DNA of 64,000 bases. It comes from Halomarina halobia. Lineage in GTDB: Archaea; Halobacteriota; Halobacteria; Halobacteriales; Haloarculaceae. The notes below the pieces were generated by a model that was given only the letters and a program-made list of their open reading frames with translations, was not told the origin of the DNA and did not search any database. The DNA is taken from NCBI RefSeq assembly GCF_029338575.1, contig NZ_CP119992.1:1426001-1490000 (forward strand), given 5' to 3'. Shown piece by piece: positions 35,012-43,805 of the stretch (position 1 is its first letter; each line of letters opens with the position of its first letter). The position numbers and the translations under genes are program-made.

Positions 35012-35676
35012 TGGTCGTTCTCGCAACGAAGATCTACGTCAGAGGGGACGCCCGGGGGCGGGCGCTCGACTCGCTCGACTCGCTCGTCGGAAACGCCCTC
35101 GGCGATCTCGAAGTAACGTGGGACGTCGGCCTCCGCAGGGACGACTTCCCGTCGGTGACGGTCGGGGGCGACGACGCCGTCGTCGCGCGCAACGTCCTCC
35201 GCGAGGAGTGGGGGGCCATCACCCCCGACTTCCGGGCGGGCGAGGAGTACGTCGGTACGCTCGAGGCGTGGGACGACGAGGGGTTCGTCCTCGACGCGGG
35301 CGAACGGATGCGGATCGCCGCCGGGAACGTCGGTCTCGGCCCCGGCACCCCCTCGCAGGTCAGGCGGCGCTTCGGCCTCGTCCAGCACGTCCCTCTCCGG
35401 TTCGTCTACGGCGACGAACCCCGACTGGCCGACGTGGAGCGCGACCGGCTCTACGACTGGACGCGCGGCGACGGTCGGGTGAACGTGAACAGCGCCACCC
35501 GCGCCGAGGTGCGCGCGACGGTCAACCGCGCGGGCCACGCCGAGGACATCGTCACCGTAGAACGCCTCGGCCTCCTCGAACAGAGCATCGTCTGCCGCGA
35601 GGACACCGACCCGCCGGGGTTGCTCTCCAGCATCGGCGGCTACCTCCCCTCGGAGCTGCTCTGCGTCATTCCATGA
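35011..35676 (+). CDS. DUF2110 family archaeal protein
   Basis: A 221-residue protein found beside tfe in many archaea. Its ATG at 35011 overlaps the tfe stop by one base. Features include VLATKIYVRGDARGRALD, the middle MRIAAGNVGLGPGTPSQVRR and a late VTVERLGLLEQSIVCREDTD; the central part resembles an OB-like nucleic-acid-binding fold. The linkage suggests a role in transcription or RNA metabolism, which is inference from synteny. Confidence 0.9.
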   Translation: MVVLATKIYVRGDARGRALDSLDSLVGNALGDLEVTWDVGLRRDDFPSVTVGGDDAVVARNVLREEWGAITPDFRAGEEYVGTLEAWDDEGFVLDAGERMRIAAGNVGLGPGTPSQVRRRFGLVQHVPLRFVYGDEPRLADVERDRLYDWTRGDGRVNVNSATRAEVRATVNRAGHAEDIVTVERLGLLEQSIVCREDTDPPGLLSSIGGYLPSELLCVIP

Positions 35677-36404
35677 GACGACTGCTCGCGCTCGCGATGC
35701 TCGCCGTCCTCACGATGAGCGCGGGGTGTACCAGCCTGTTCGGCCCCGGACAGCTGAGCCAGGACCAGTTGAACCGGGATGCCTCCTACGACTGGGAGAC
35801 CGACGCGACGGCGACCTACGACGTCCGGGCGAACGAGTACAGGGCGGTGTACGTCCTCGAGAACCGGACGAACCTCTCGGTGTACGACCGCAACACCTTC
35901 GGCATCGAACGGCCGCTCGACGTGTCGGCCGTCAAATACCAGTACCCGAACGGGACGGTCATCGGGCTGAACGACAGCGACGAGTTCGCCGTCACGCAGT
36001 CCCGCGAGCGGGCGACCATCGAGGTGCCGGAGGAGGGCGGCAAGGTGGCGTTCACCGTCGCGCGCAACGGGAAGACCTTCTCCACGCCGGCGTTCGTCGA
36101 GGGGGCCTCCTACGAGGTCGTCATCCCCCCCAACACGGATGTCGCGGTGCCGCTGCTGGGGAAGGTCTCGCCCGGCGGGTACACGACCGAGCGCGTCGAC
36201 GGCCGCATCCACATCGAGTGGTCGTCGGTCGAGACGAGCGGCATCTCGGTGCGGTACTACCTCGATCGGGACCTGCTTATCTTCGGGTCGCTGGCGGGGA
36301 TCCTCACCATCGCGGGGCTCGTCGGGAGCGCCTACTACGTCAGGCAGATCCGCGAACTCGAGCGGCGGCGACAGGAGGTCGGCCTCGACACGCGCGAGGA
36401 GTGA
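35673..36404 (+). CDS. DUF5803 family membrane lipoprotein
   Basis: A 243-residue protein starting at ATG 35673, which overlaps the previous stop as ATGA. LALAMLAVLTMSAGC is a lipoprotein signal with lipobox SAGC. An extracytoplasmic beta-rich region follows, then a membrane helix near about 208-230 and a charged cytoplasmic tail (RQIRELERRRQEVG). Conserved in haloarchaea at this position. Function unknown. Coupling to tfe and DUF2110 is striking for a surface protein. Confidence 0.88.
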   Translation: MRRLLALAMLAVLTMSAGCTSLFGPGQLSQDQLNRDASYDWETDATATYDVRANEYRAVYVLENRTNLSVYDRNTFGIERPLDVSAVKYQYPNGTVIGLNDSDEFAVTQSRERATIEVPEEGGKVAFTVARNGKTFSTPAFVEGASYEVVIPPNTDVAVPLLGKVSPGGYTTERVDGRIHIEWSSVETSGISVRYYLDRDLLIFGSLAGILTIAGLVGSAYYVRQIRELERRRQEVGLDTREE

Positions 36405-36443
36405 GCGCCCCCACTTTTAACGTCCCCCGCCGTAGCGCGGGGC

Positions 36444-37148
36444 ATGCGCGTCGCGGTCGTGACCGTCGGTGACGAACTCCTCGCAGGCGAGACAGTGAAC
36501 ACGAACGCCGCGTGGCTCGGCGAGCGGCTCACGGCCCGCGGCGCGACCGTCGAGCGGGTCGTGACCGTCCCCGACCGGATCGAGGACATCGCGTCGGTCG
36601 TCCGCGAGTACCACGGGGAGTACGACGCCGTGGTCGTGACCGGCGGGCTCGGTCCCACCCACGACGACCTCACGATGGACGCGGTCGCCGCGGCGTTCGA
36701 CCGCGAACTCGAGCGCAGCGAGGAGGCGCTCGCCTGGCTCGAGGAGCACGGCGGGTACGTCCGCGAGGACCTCACCGCGGGGACGGCGGACCTCCCCGCC
36801 GGGGCGCGGGTCCTCCACAACGAGGTCGGCGTCGCGCCGGGGTGCGTCCTGGAGTCCGTCTACGTCCTCCCGGGCGTCCCGGCGGAGATGAAGGCGATGT
36901 TCGGGCTCGTCGCGGAGGAGTTCGCCGGAACGAGGCGATACGTCGAGACCGTCGCGGTGGACGAACCCGAGAGCGCGCTGCTCGATCGGTTCGAGGAGCT
37001 ACGGGATCGCTTCGACGTGACCGTCGGGAGCTATCCGGGGGACTACGTCCGGGTGAAGGTCCGCGGCGAGGACCGAGGGGCGGTCGAGGCGGCGGCCGCG
37101 TGGCTGCGCGAGCGGGCGACGCTGGTGGGAGCCGCGGAACGGGAGTGA
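36444..37148 (+). CDS. CinA-type molybdopterin-binding domain protein
   Basis: A 234-residue protein equal to the N-terminal MoCF-like domain of CinA. VAVVTVGDELLAGETVNTNA, VVVTGGLGPTHDDLTMDAVA and VYVLPGVPAEMKAMF are the signature blocks. The C-terminal NMN deamidase domain of bacterial CinA is absent, as usual in archaea. Known relatives hydrolyse ADP-ribose or nicotinamide nucleotides; the archaeal role is unproven. CTTTTAAC at about 36414-36421 is a likely TATA element. Confidence 0.93.
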   Translation: MRVAVVTVGDELLAGETVNTNAAWLGERLTARGATVERVVTVPDRIEDIASVVREYHGEYDAVVVTGGLGPTHDDLTMDAVAAAFDRELERSEEALAWLEEHGGYVREDLTAGTADLPAGARVLHNEVGVAPGCVLESVYVLPGVPAEMKAMFGLVAEEFAGTRRYVETVAVDEPESALLDRFEELRDRFDVTVGSYPGDYVRVKVRGEDRGAVEAAAAWLRERATLVGAAERE

Positions 37149-37173
37149 CGCCCGTCGCGCTCGGTGGACCGCC

Positions 37174-37317
37174 CTAGCGGTAGAGGTAGGAGAGCCACGC
37201 GGCGGTGAGCGCGAGGCCGCCGATGCCGATCACGTAGCCCGCGAGGTCGACGACGCCCGCCTGAACGCCCTCCTGCAAGATCACGTACATGGGCGCGGGT
37301 TCCGACGGGGAGGGCAT
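37174..37317 (-). CDS. Small single-pass membrane protein
   Basis: A 47-residue protein, MPSPSEPAPMYVILQEGVQA, then one membrane helix and the end WLSYLYR. I recall near-identical short haloarchaeal proteins, but cannot name a family. It lies opposite the cinA and NAD kinase-like genes and its start is 83 bases from the latter's. Its size would hide it from many gene finders. Confidence 0.65.
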   Translation of the reverse strand: MPSPSEPAPMYVILQEGVQAGVVDLAGYVIGIGGLALTAAWLSYLYR

Positions 37318-37400
37318 AAGCGATACGATGCGGTGCGTCCCACCCTCGTGGGGACGCCGCGTCCGCGACGCTTTTGCGGCCCCTCCGAGTACGCCACCCC

Positions 37401-38468
37401 GTGAGACGCATCGGGTTCGTGCTCAACCCCATCGCGGGGATGGGCGGTCGGGTCGGACTGAAGGGGACGGACGGGAAGGTCGAGGAGGCGCGGGCGCGCG
37501 GCGCGGAGACACGGGCCCCCGACCGCGCCCGGGAGGCGCTCGACGGCCTGTTCGAGCGCGACCGGACCGCCGACCTCCTCGCCTACGGCGACCCGATGGG
37601 CGCGAAGGAGGCGCGCGCCGCGGGCTTCGATCCGACGGTCGTCGGCCGCCCGGCCAGCGAGGAGACGAGCGCGGCCGACACCCGGGCGGCCGTCGCGGCG
37701 TTCCTGGAGGCGGGCGTCGACCTCGTGCTGTTCGTCGGCGGGGACGGTACCGCCGTGGACGTGGCCGAGACGATCGAGGCGGCGGGGACCGGGACGCCGA
37801 TGCTCGGCGTCCCGGCCGGGGTGAAGGTCTACTCCTCGGTCTTCGCGGTGACCCCGCGCGCCGCGGGTCGGATCGCCGCCACCTACGAGCGGGTCGAGGC
37901 CCGCGAGATCAACGACATCGACGAGGACGACTACCGCGAGGGGGAGGTCCACACCGAACTGAAGGCCGTCGTCTCGGTTCCGGTGGCCGAGGAGGTGCAG
38001 GCGGGAAAGCAACTGGGCGGGGGGAGCGTCGAGTCGCTGGCGGCGGGCGTCGCGGACGACGTCGAACCGGGGACGACCTACGTGTTCGGACCGGGGAGCA
38101 CCGTCGGGGCGATCGAGCGCGAACTCGGCTTCGAGGGGTCGCCGCTCGGCGTGGACGTCTGGCGCGACGGGGAGGTGCTCGTCCGCGACGGCGGGGAGCG
38201 CGAGATCCTCGACGCGCTCTCCGATCGGAACGTCGTCGTCGTCTCGCCCATCGGCGGACAGGGGTTCGTCTTCGGGCGCGGTAACCAGCAACTCTCGCCC
38301 GCGGTGCTCCGCCGCTCCGACGTACAGATCGTCGCCTCGCGGTCGAAACTCGACGGCATCGGCGTCCTGCGGGCGGACACCGGCGACCCCGACCTCGACG
38401 ACGAGCTACGGGGGTGGCACCGCGTGCGAACCGGCCGGTTCGAGCGGCGACTCGTCGAACTCGTGTGA
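37401..38468 (+). CDS. ATP-NAD kinase/AcoX-family protein
   Basis: A 355-residue protein starting at GTG 37401 (VRRIGFVLNPIAGMGGRVGL). The NAD kinase signature GGDGTAVDV is preceded by VDLVLFVGG, and TPMLGVPAGVKVYSSVFAVT matches the second block. The fold predicts phosphorylation of NAD or a related nucleotide. The long form with a C-terminal extension is the archaeal AcoX-like group rather than canonical PpnK. Substrate unverified. Confidence 0.92.
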   Translation: MRRIGFVLNPIAGMGGRVGLKGTDGKVEEARARGAETRAPDRAREALDGLFERDRTADLLAYGDPMGAKEARAAGFDPTVVGRPASEETSAADTRAAVAAFLEAGVDLVLFVGGDGTAVDVAETIEAAGTGTPMLGVPAGVKVYSSVFAVTPRAAGRIAATYERVEAREINDIDEDDYREGEVHTELKAVVSVPVAEEVQAGKQLGGGSVESLAAGVADDVEPGTTYVFGPGSTVGAIERELGFEGSPLGVDVWRDGEVLVRDGGEREILDALSDRNVVVVSPIGGQGFVFGRGNQQLSPAVLRRSDVQIVASRSKLDGIGVLRADTGDPDLDDELRGWHRVRTGRFERRLVELV

Positions 38469-38569
38469 GCGCGGCGGCGGTCGTGTGAGTGACTATCAGT
38501 ATTATACCGGACGGTTAGACTAGCCATGTTGAGATATCCTTAAGGGTATTCGGAGCGCTATCCGAGTGC

Positions 38570-39604
38570 ATGGAAACGCGGAAGGTCCAGCGACTGGGTC
38601 CATCGACGCTGGCGATGACGCTACCGGCGGAGTGGGCGAAGCAGTACAACGTAGAGAAGGGGGACGAGGTCTCGATCCGCGTCGGCGGCAAGGGGATGCT
38701 CACGGTGATGCCCGAGTCCGTCCAGCGCGAGGAGAGCGAGGCGATCATCCACGCGGGGAGCCTTGACGCCGACGCCGTCGAGCGGGCCATCATCGCGCAG
38801 TACGTCCTCGGGCGGCGGGTCATCCACGTGGAGGCCCCGGAGGGCGAGACGCTCGACAGCGCGCACATCAACGCCGTCTACAACGCCGAGACGCAGCTGA
38901 TGGGCCTCGGCGTCATCGAGGAGACGCCCGACCGCATCGCCATCCGGTGTTCGGTCGACCCGGAGGACTTCACGCTCGACAACCTGCTCGAACGCCTCGA
39001 GGCGACCGGCCAGACGATGCGCAACGAGGCGATCCGCGCGCTCGCCCACGGCAATCCCGACCTCGCCCAGCGCGCGCTCAACCGCGAGCGGCAGGCGAAC
39101 AAGATCTTCGTCCTCCTGCTTCGCCTCATCTTCACCGCCTTTCAGAACCCGAACCTGACGAACGCCCTGGGGCTCGACGACGGCTTCGCGCTCATCGGCT
39201 ACCGCTCGATCGCCAAGAACCTCGAACTCACCGCCGACAACGCGGAGGACATCGCCGAGATCGCGCTCAACGCCGAGGGCCACGAGCTGAAGGTCGATCA
39301 ACCCACGATGCGGAAGATCCGCGAGTTCACCGACCAGGTGAACGAGATCACCGAGAAGGGCGTGAGCTCCGCGGTCGACCGCGACTACGACACGGCGATC
39401 GAGGTGCGCCGCCTGTTCGCGGAGATCAAGGACCGCGAGCGGGAGATCCTGAGCGAACTGCCCGAGATGCCGAACGAGGACCTGCTCGAGGTGCGCGAGG
39501 TGCTCGTCAGCCTGCAGCAGACCGCGCAGTACGCCGTCCGCAACGCCGAGATCGCCACGAACCTCGCGCTCAACGCCGAGAGCGAGCACACGACGATCCG
39601 GTAG
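38570..39604 (+). CDS. PhoU-family phosphate regulator with AbrB-type DNA-binding domain
   Basis: A 344-residue protein. Residues about 1-48 (METRKVQRLGPSTLAMTLP, WAKQYNVEKGDEVSIRV) are a SpoVT/AbrB swapped-hairpin DNA-binding domain. Two PhoU-type helical bundles follow (LDNLLERLEATGQTMRNEAI; RRLFAEIKDREREILSE). This fusion is typical of haloarchaeal phosphate regulators. TCCTTAAGGG at 38536-38545 is a palindromic TATA-like element about 25 bases before the ATG. No phosphate transporter genes are adjacent. Confidence 0.93.
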   Translation: METRKVQRLGPSTLAMTLPAEWAKQYNVEKGDEVSIRVGGKGMLTVMPESVQREESEAIIHAGSLDADAVERAIIAQYVLGRRVIHVEAPEGETLDSAHINAVYNAETQLMGLGVIEETPDRIAIRCSVDPEDFTLDNLLERLEATGQTMRNEAIRALAHGNPDLAQRALNRERQANKIFVLLLRLIFTAFQNPNLTNALGLDDGFALIGYRSIAKNLELTADNAEDIAEIALNAEGHELKVDQPTMRKIREFTDQVNEITEKGVSSAVDRDYDTAIEVRRLFAEIKDREREILSELPEMPNEDLLEVREVLVSLQQTAQYAVRNAEIATNLALNAESEHTTIR

Positions 39605-39726
39605 CTCGGTCGCTCCGCCGATCCAGTAGCTCGGTCGCCTCCTTCTCCGCACCCACGGACCTCCGAGTGCGGTCTGCGGTCGGAACCGGAACGCCCGGCG
39701 AAGAAGCGCGAGCGGGTGCCGGCGCG

Positions 39727-40893
39727 TCAGTTTCCGGCGCGTGCGGGGGCGAGCGCCGAGAGGAGGCCACCGTCGTCGCCGTCAGCGCCGTCGTCCGTCG
39801 GCGCGGAGCCGTCGGTCGGTTCGTCGGTGGGCGTCGGCGTCGCGGCGGACGAGTTCGTCCCCTCCTCGTCAGCGTCGTCCGTCCCCTCGTCCGTCGTCCC
39901 GTTCGCGCCGCCCTCCGCCGAGGCGTTCGCCTCGGCCCCGGCGGTCGCGTTCTTCGTCCCGAAGACGTCCGTCTCGATCGTCTCCGTGTAGGTCAGGGCG
40001 TCGAGCGGGAGGCGGATCGTCGCGCCGGAGGGCAGTTCGAGTTTCGCGTAGAAGTCGATGCGGAGGTCGGTCACCTGGTTCCGTTCGAGGTGCGACACCC
40101 ACCACTCGTCGAGGCGGGCGTTTCGGATGGCCGTCGTCGCGTCGATCGCCTCCTCGGTTCCCGGTTCGATCACGTGGGCGCGCTCGCTCGCGCCGCTCCC
40201 CACGGGGACGTCGTTCATCGTCATCTCGTACCCGATCTCGGTGAGCACGTACGGCGACGAGTTCGGGTTGTAGACGACGAAGCGCGTCTCGATGGGCGTT
40301 CGGTCGGCGGTCACCGCGCCCCACCGCGCGTCCGTCTCGCGGACGATCAGCACCGGATCCGGTGCGAGCGGGGAGTCGGCGCGAACCGGTCGGTCCTCCG
40401 TCGAGCGGAACTGGCCGATGACGTCGGTCTCCACGGTCCGCTCCTGAGGGACGGCGAACGTCCGCCCGAGCAGCGAGGAGCGGACGCGCGCGTCGACGTG
40501 AACGCGCGTCGTCTCGCCGTTTCTGACGTGCGTCACCCACCACTCGGGGATCCGCTCGTTCTCCATCGACGTGACGAACGAGAGCGTCGCGTTCCCGGAC
40601 TCGATGCCGATGCCCTCCTTCTCGCCGCTCGCCAGGACGACCTCGTTCATCGCCACGGTGTAGTTCACCGTCGTCCCGCCGAACCGGACGCCGATCGGGT
40701 TCGGGTTCCGGACGTGTAGGTCGGTGTGGACGACCGTCCGCGACTCGTTGACCGCGCCGAAGCGGTTCTCGACGCCCGCGACGGACGGCGCACCGACGAC
40801 GCCGGTGACCAGCGCCCCCGCGACGCTCCCGGTGAGCACGAGTACGATCGTCGCGACGACGCGAAGCCGCGACGTGAACAGTCCGCGTACCAT
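39727..40893 (-). CDS. LEA14-type (WHy domain) membrane-anchored protein
   Basis: A 388-residue protein. An N-terminal hydrophobic segment (about 11-35) is a signal or anchor. Two WHy-type domains follow: the first with VHTDLHVRNPNPIGVRFGGT and IPEWWVTHVRNGE, the second with TRFVVYNPNSSPYVLTEIGY and LDEWWVSHLERNQ. The C-terminal 75 residues are an Asp/Thr/Gly-rich tail. LEA2/WHy proteins are linked to desiccation tolerance in plants; here, protection outside the membrane at high salt is a guess. Confidence 0.88.
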   Translation of the reverse strand: MVRGLFTSRLRVVATIVLVLTGSVAGALVTGVVGAPSVAGVENRFGAVNESRTVVHTDLHVRNPNPIGVRFGGTTVNYTVAMNEVVLASGEKEGIGIESGNATLSFVTSMENERIPEWWVTHVRNGETTRVHVDARVRSSLLGRTFAVPQERTVETDVIGQFRSTEDRPVRADSPLAPDPVLIVRETDARWGAVTADRTPIETRFVVYNPNSSPYVLTEIGYEMTMNDVPVGSGASERAHVIEPGTEEAIDATTAIRNARLDEWWVSHLERNQVTDLRIDFYAKLELPSGATIRLPLDALTYTETIETDVFGTKNATAGAEANASAEGGANGTTDEGTDDADEEGTNSSAATPTPTDEPTDGSAPTDDGADGDDGGLLSALAPARAGN

Positions 40894-40926
40894 GCGGTGA
40901 CGACTTGGCCGTGGACGTATAGCTCT

Positions 40927-42030
40927 TTAGGACTGTTCCAGCACTATCGAATACACCGTCTCGAGAACGCTCACGGCGTGCTCCACGCTCACGCGCTCGC
41001 GGGTGGCGAGACAGGAGGCGCGGAGTCGGTCGCGCTCGTCGAGCGCCCGCTCGATGGCGCGCCGGAAGCCGTCGACGTCCCCGGGCTGGTAGTGATATCC
41101 GGTCGATCCCTCCTCGATGGTGTCGGCGAGCGCTCCCTCGTTCACCCCGACGACCGGCGTTCCGCAGACGTTGGCCTCCAGCGCGACCAGTCCCTGCGTC
41201 TCGACCGGACTCGGGAAGGCGAACACGTCGAGCGCGGAGTAGAACGCGGGGAGTTCGTCGCGGTCGAGGAAGCCGAGAAAGCGCACGTCGGCGTTCGACT
41301 CGGCCGCGCGGCGTTCGAGCATCGGCCGCGCAGGGCCGTCACCGCCGAAGACGACCGGGATGTCGAGGCCCTCGGCGGCGGCGATCACGTCCTGCAGGCG
41401 CTTCTCCTGGCCGTGGCGGCCCGTGTAGCCGAGGAGCGGGCCGTCGGGGAGGTCGTACTTCGCGCGGAAGGCGTCGCCGTCGGCCGGGGCGAACCGCTCG
41501 ACGTCGATCCCGTTCGGGACGACGGTGACGGGGGCGGTGACGCCCCGCTCGATCAGCCTCGCCCGGGCGCTCTGGCTCGGCGTGACGACGTGGTCCGCGC
41601 GGTTGAGGTAGGCGGTCTCGTAGTCGTTCGCGGCGCGCGAGACGACCCTCGCGAGGCGACTGTCGAAGAGGTAGTCGGCGTACTCGGAGGTGGGCGTGTG
41701 AAAGGAGACGACGAACGGGAGGTCGCGCCGCCGCGAGAGGCGATACCCGGCCAGTCCGACCCCGAAGGGCGTGTGCGAGTGGACGAGGTCCACGTCGCGC
41801 ACCGCGCTCGGAACCCGAGGTAACCCGACGTGGAAGCCGTCGTAGAAGGGAAAGGGCAGACTGAAGACGGGGTACTCGCCGGTCCTCGGCGCGTGGTCGC
41901 TCTTCGGGTAGACCACGTCCATCCGTCCGCCACGGCGACGCCAGCGGTCGCTCCACGTCTCGATGGTGTAGGTCACGCCGTTCACCGTGGGGAGGTACGT
42001 GTCGGTGAAGACGGCCACGTCCGGTCGCAT
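40927..42030 (-). CDS. GT4-family glycosyltransferase
   Basis: A 367-residue GT-B enzyme. I start at 42030 (MRPDVAVFTDTYLPTVNGV), the standard N-terminus. Motifs include HSHTPFGVGLAGY, VVPNGIDVERFAP, and the nucleotide-sugar Glu-x7-Glu block PVETQGLVALEA. The family includes mannosyl and glucosyl transferases for glycolipids and glycans. It is followed upstream by a second glycosyltransferase in the same direction with a 25-base gap, so they probably act in sequence. Confidence 0.92.
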   Translation of the reverse strand: MRPDVAVFTDTYLPTVNGVTYTIETWSDRWRRRGGRMDVVYPKSDHAPRTGEYPVFSLPFPFYDGFHVGLPRVPSAVRDVDLVHSHTPFGVGLAGYRLSRRRDLPFVVSFHTPTSEYADYLFDSRLARVVSRAANDYETAYLNRADHVVTPSQSARARLIERGVTAPVTVVPNGIDVERFAPADGDAFRAKYDLPDGPLLGYTGRHGQEKRLQDVIAAAEGLDIPVVFGGDGPARPMLERRAAESNADVRFLGFLDRDELPAFYSALDVFAFPSPVETQGLVALEANVCGTPVVGVNEGALADTIEEGSTGYHYQPGDVDGFRRAIERALDERDRLRASCLATRERVSVEHAVSVLETVYSIVLEQS

Positions 42031-42055
42031 TTCCCGAGAGTCCGCCGCGGGAGGG

Positions 42056-43108
42056 TTAATCGTTTGTGACTCGCCGGTAGGCGGCCGTGAGTTCCTCACC
42101 CACCCGGTCGAGGCCGTGCTCGGCCGCGGTCTCGCGGGCGCTCTCGCCGAGGCGCTCGCGCAGGTCGGGATCGCTCGCGAGTCGGTCGAGCGCCGCGCGG
42201 AACTCCCTTCGCGTCTCGCACAGCAGGCAGTCCTCGCCGTCGGTGTAGAACTCGCGGAAGACGGGGAGGTCCCGGAGGACGACCGCCTTCCCGCAGGCCA
42301 TCGCCTCCAGGACGACGATCCCCTGGTTCTCGACCTTCGCCGGGAAGCAGAACACGTCGCCCGCGGCGAACGCGCCGCGCTTGTCGTCCACCCAGCCGGT
42401 GAAGGTGACGTTCTCCGGCGGGTCGCGCGTCCACCGCCGGACCGTCGGGCTCGCATGCGGTCCGGTGTCGTAGGTCCCGAACCACGCGAAGTCGTAGTCG
42501 GTGGTCTCCGCGAGCCGGCAGAAGTCCGTCAACCCCTTGCGCTCGAAGACGTTGCCGAGCGCGAAGACGACCATCCCCTCCAGGTCGTAGCGCGCCCGGT
42601 ACTCCCCGCGGAGGTCCTCGAAGCCCGCCAGCGACTCGAGGTCCACCCCGTTGGAGATGGGTCTGATCGGCGCGTCCACGGGGTAGGACTCGAGCACCCG
42701 CTTCGTGTACTCGCTCGGGCAGAGCACGAGGTCTGCCTGCGAGTAGAACCACCGCAGATAGCGACGGAGCAGGGGTCCCGCCGCGGTCGAGCCGCGGAAG
42801 CTCTCGGCGAAGTCCTCGCTCGTGACGTGCGCGTGGAGGACGAGGGGGACGCCGTTCCGGCGGGCGTGTCGGGCGACCGCGACCGACCCCGGCCCGACCA
42901 CGTTGCAGTGTGCGAGGTCGAACTGGTCGAACGCGCCATCCCCGACGAGCGCGTGAGAGAGCGCCCGTCTCGGCGTCCCCCCGCGCCACGGCGAGACGAG
43001 AAGCTCGACGTCGGTGTCGGCGAGCGCCTTCCGCTGGTGGGCGACGGAGGTGCCGATCCCGCTCCTGTCGAGGCGGGATTCGAGTTCGAGGTAGTGACAG
43101 ACGCGCAT
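42056..43108 (-). CDS. GT4-family glycosyltransferase
   Basis: A 350-residue GT-B enzyme, MRVCHYLELESRLDRSGIGT at the start. DLAHCNVVGPGSVAVARH, PIRPISNGVDLESL, VFALGNVFERKGL and the acceptor block KVENQGIVVLEAMACGKAV define the family. Same strand and 25 bases from the next glycosyltransferase, with high G+C like the core. Haloarchaeal glycolipid or S-layer glycan synthesis is the likely context; the substrates cannot be read from sequence. Confidence 0.92.
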   Translation of the reverse strand: MRVCHYLELESRLDRSGIGTSVAHQRKALADTDVELLVSPWRGGTPRRALSHALVGDGAFDQFDLAHCNVVGPGSVAVARHARRNGVPLVLHAHVTSEDFAESFRGSTAAGPLLRRYLRWFYSQADLVLCPSEYTKRVLESYPVDAPIRPISNGVDLESLAGFEDLRGEYRARYDLEGMVVFALGNVFERKGLTDFCRLAETTDYDFAWFGTYDTGPHASPTVRRWTRDPPENVTFTGWVDDKRGAFAAGDVFCFPAKVENQGIVVLEAMACGKAVVLRDLPVFREFYTDGEDCLLCETRREFRAALDRLASDPDLRERLGESARETAAEHGLDRVGEELTAAYRRVTND

Positions 43109-43194
43109 ACCGTCGCTGTTCGCGGGCGGCGATTAACCGTACCGACTTCGGACCACAACGCAACGCGGATGTACGGCCGTCGGGTGTGTCGACC

Positions 43195-43524
43195 ATGGGA
43201 ATCCCCGAGGAGCGCATCGAGCGGCTCCACGACCTCGCGCGGCGGGCGGTCGCTGAGGGTCACGAGGACCGCTCGCGGGCGTACGTGCGACGCGCGCGGC
43301 GGATCGCCGAGCGCAACCGCTGCGGCCTGCCGCTTACGTTCAAGCGCTTCACCTGCGACGCCTGCGACGTCTACCTCCGGCCGGGGCGGAACGCCCGCGT
43401 CCGACTGCAGGACGGCCACGTGGTCGTCACCTGCGACTGCGGCGCACAGAAGCGCTACCCCTACCGGCCGCGGCGCGAGGAGCGGGACGACGCCGACGCG
43501 ACCGAGCGCGCCCGACCCAACTGA
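43195..43524 (+). CDS. rnp4: Ribonuclease P protein component 4 (Rpp21/Rpr2)
   Basis: A 109-residue zinc protein of the archaeal RNase P, which removes 5' leaders from precursor tRNAs. IERLHDLARRAVAEGHEDRS and YVRRARRIAERNRCGLP form the two N-terminal helices. The ribbon has CGLP, CDACDVYLRPG and VVTCDCGAQKRYPY. The neighbours YhbY and MscS follow in the same direction, the first 35 bases downstream, a common archaeal arrangement. Confidence 0.95.
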   Translation: MGIPEERIERLHDLARRAVAEGHEDRSRAYVRRARRIAERNRCGLPLTFKRFTCDACDVYLRPGRNARVRLQDGHVVVTCDCGAQKRYPYRPRREERDDADATERARPN

Positions 43525-43559
43525 CAAGGTTCAAAGCCGTCGCGTCGATACGGCTGGTG

Positions 43560-43805
43560 ATGGCAAACGAGGACCTGAAGGCGCGCGCGCACGACCTCGA
43601 CGTGACCGTCTGGGTCGGCAAGGGAGGCATCGAACCGGTGGCCGAGGAGCTCCGCGACCAGTTGCGAGAGAGCGACCTCGTGAAGGTGAAGTTCCTCCGG
43701 GCGTCCCGCGGTGGAACGACGACCGAGGAGCTCGCGGCGGACCTGGCAGAGCACGTCGACGCGGACCTCGTCGACGCGCGAGGGCACACCGCGGTCTTCC
43801 ACTGA
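43560..43805 (+). CDS. YhbY/CRM-domain RNA-binding protein
   Basis: An 81-residue CRM domain protein. VTVWVGKGGIEPVAEELRDQ and LVKVKFLRASRGG contain the family GKGG loop and RNA-facing strand; the protein probably binds ribosomal or tRNA precursors. The ATG at 43560 is chosen over a GTG one codon upstream. Its stop overlaps the next ATG (TGATG), so it is coupled to the channel gene. Confidence 0.93.
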   Translation: MANEDLKARAHDLDVTVWVGKGGIEPVAEELRDQLRESDLVKVKFLRASRGGTTTEELAADLAEHVDADLVDARGHTAVFH

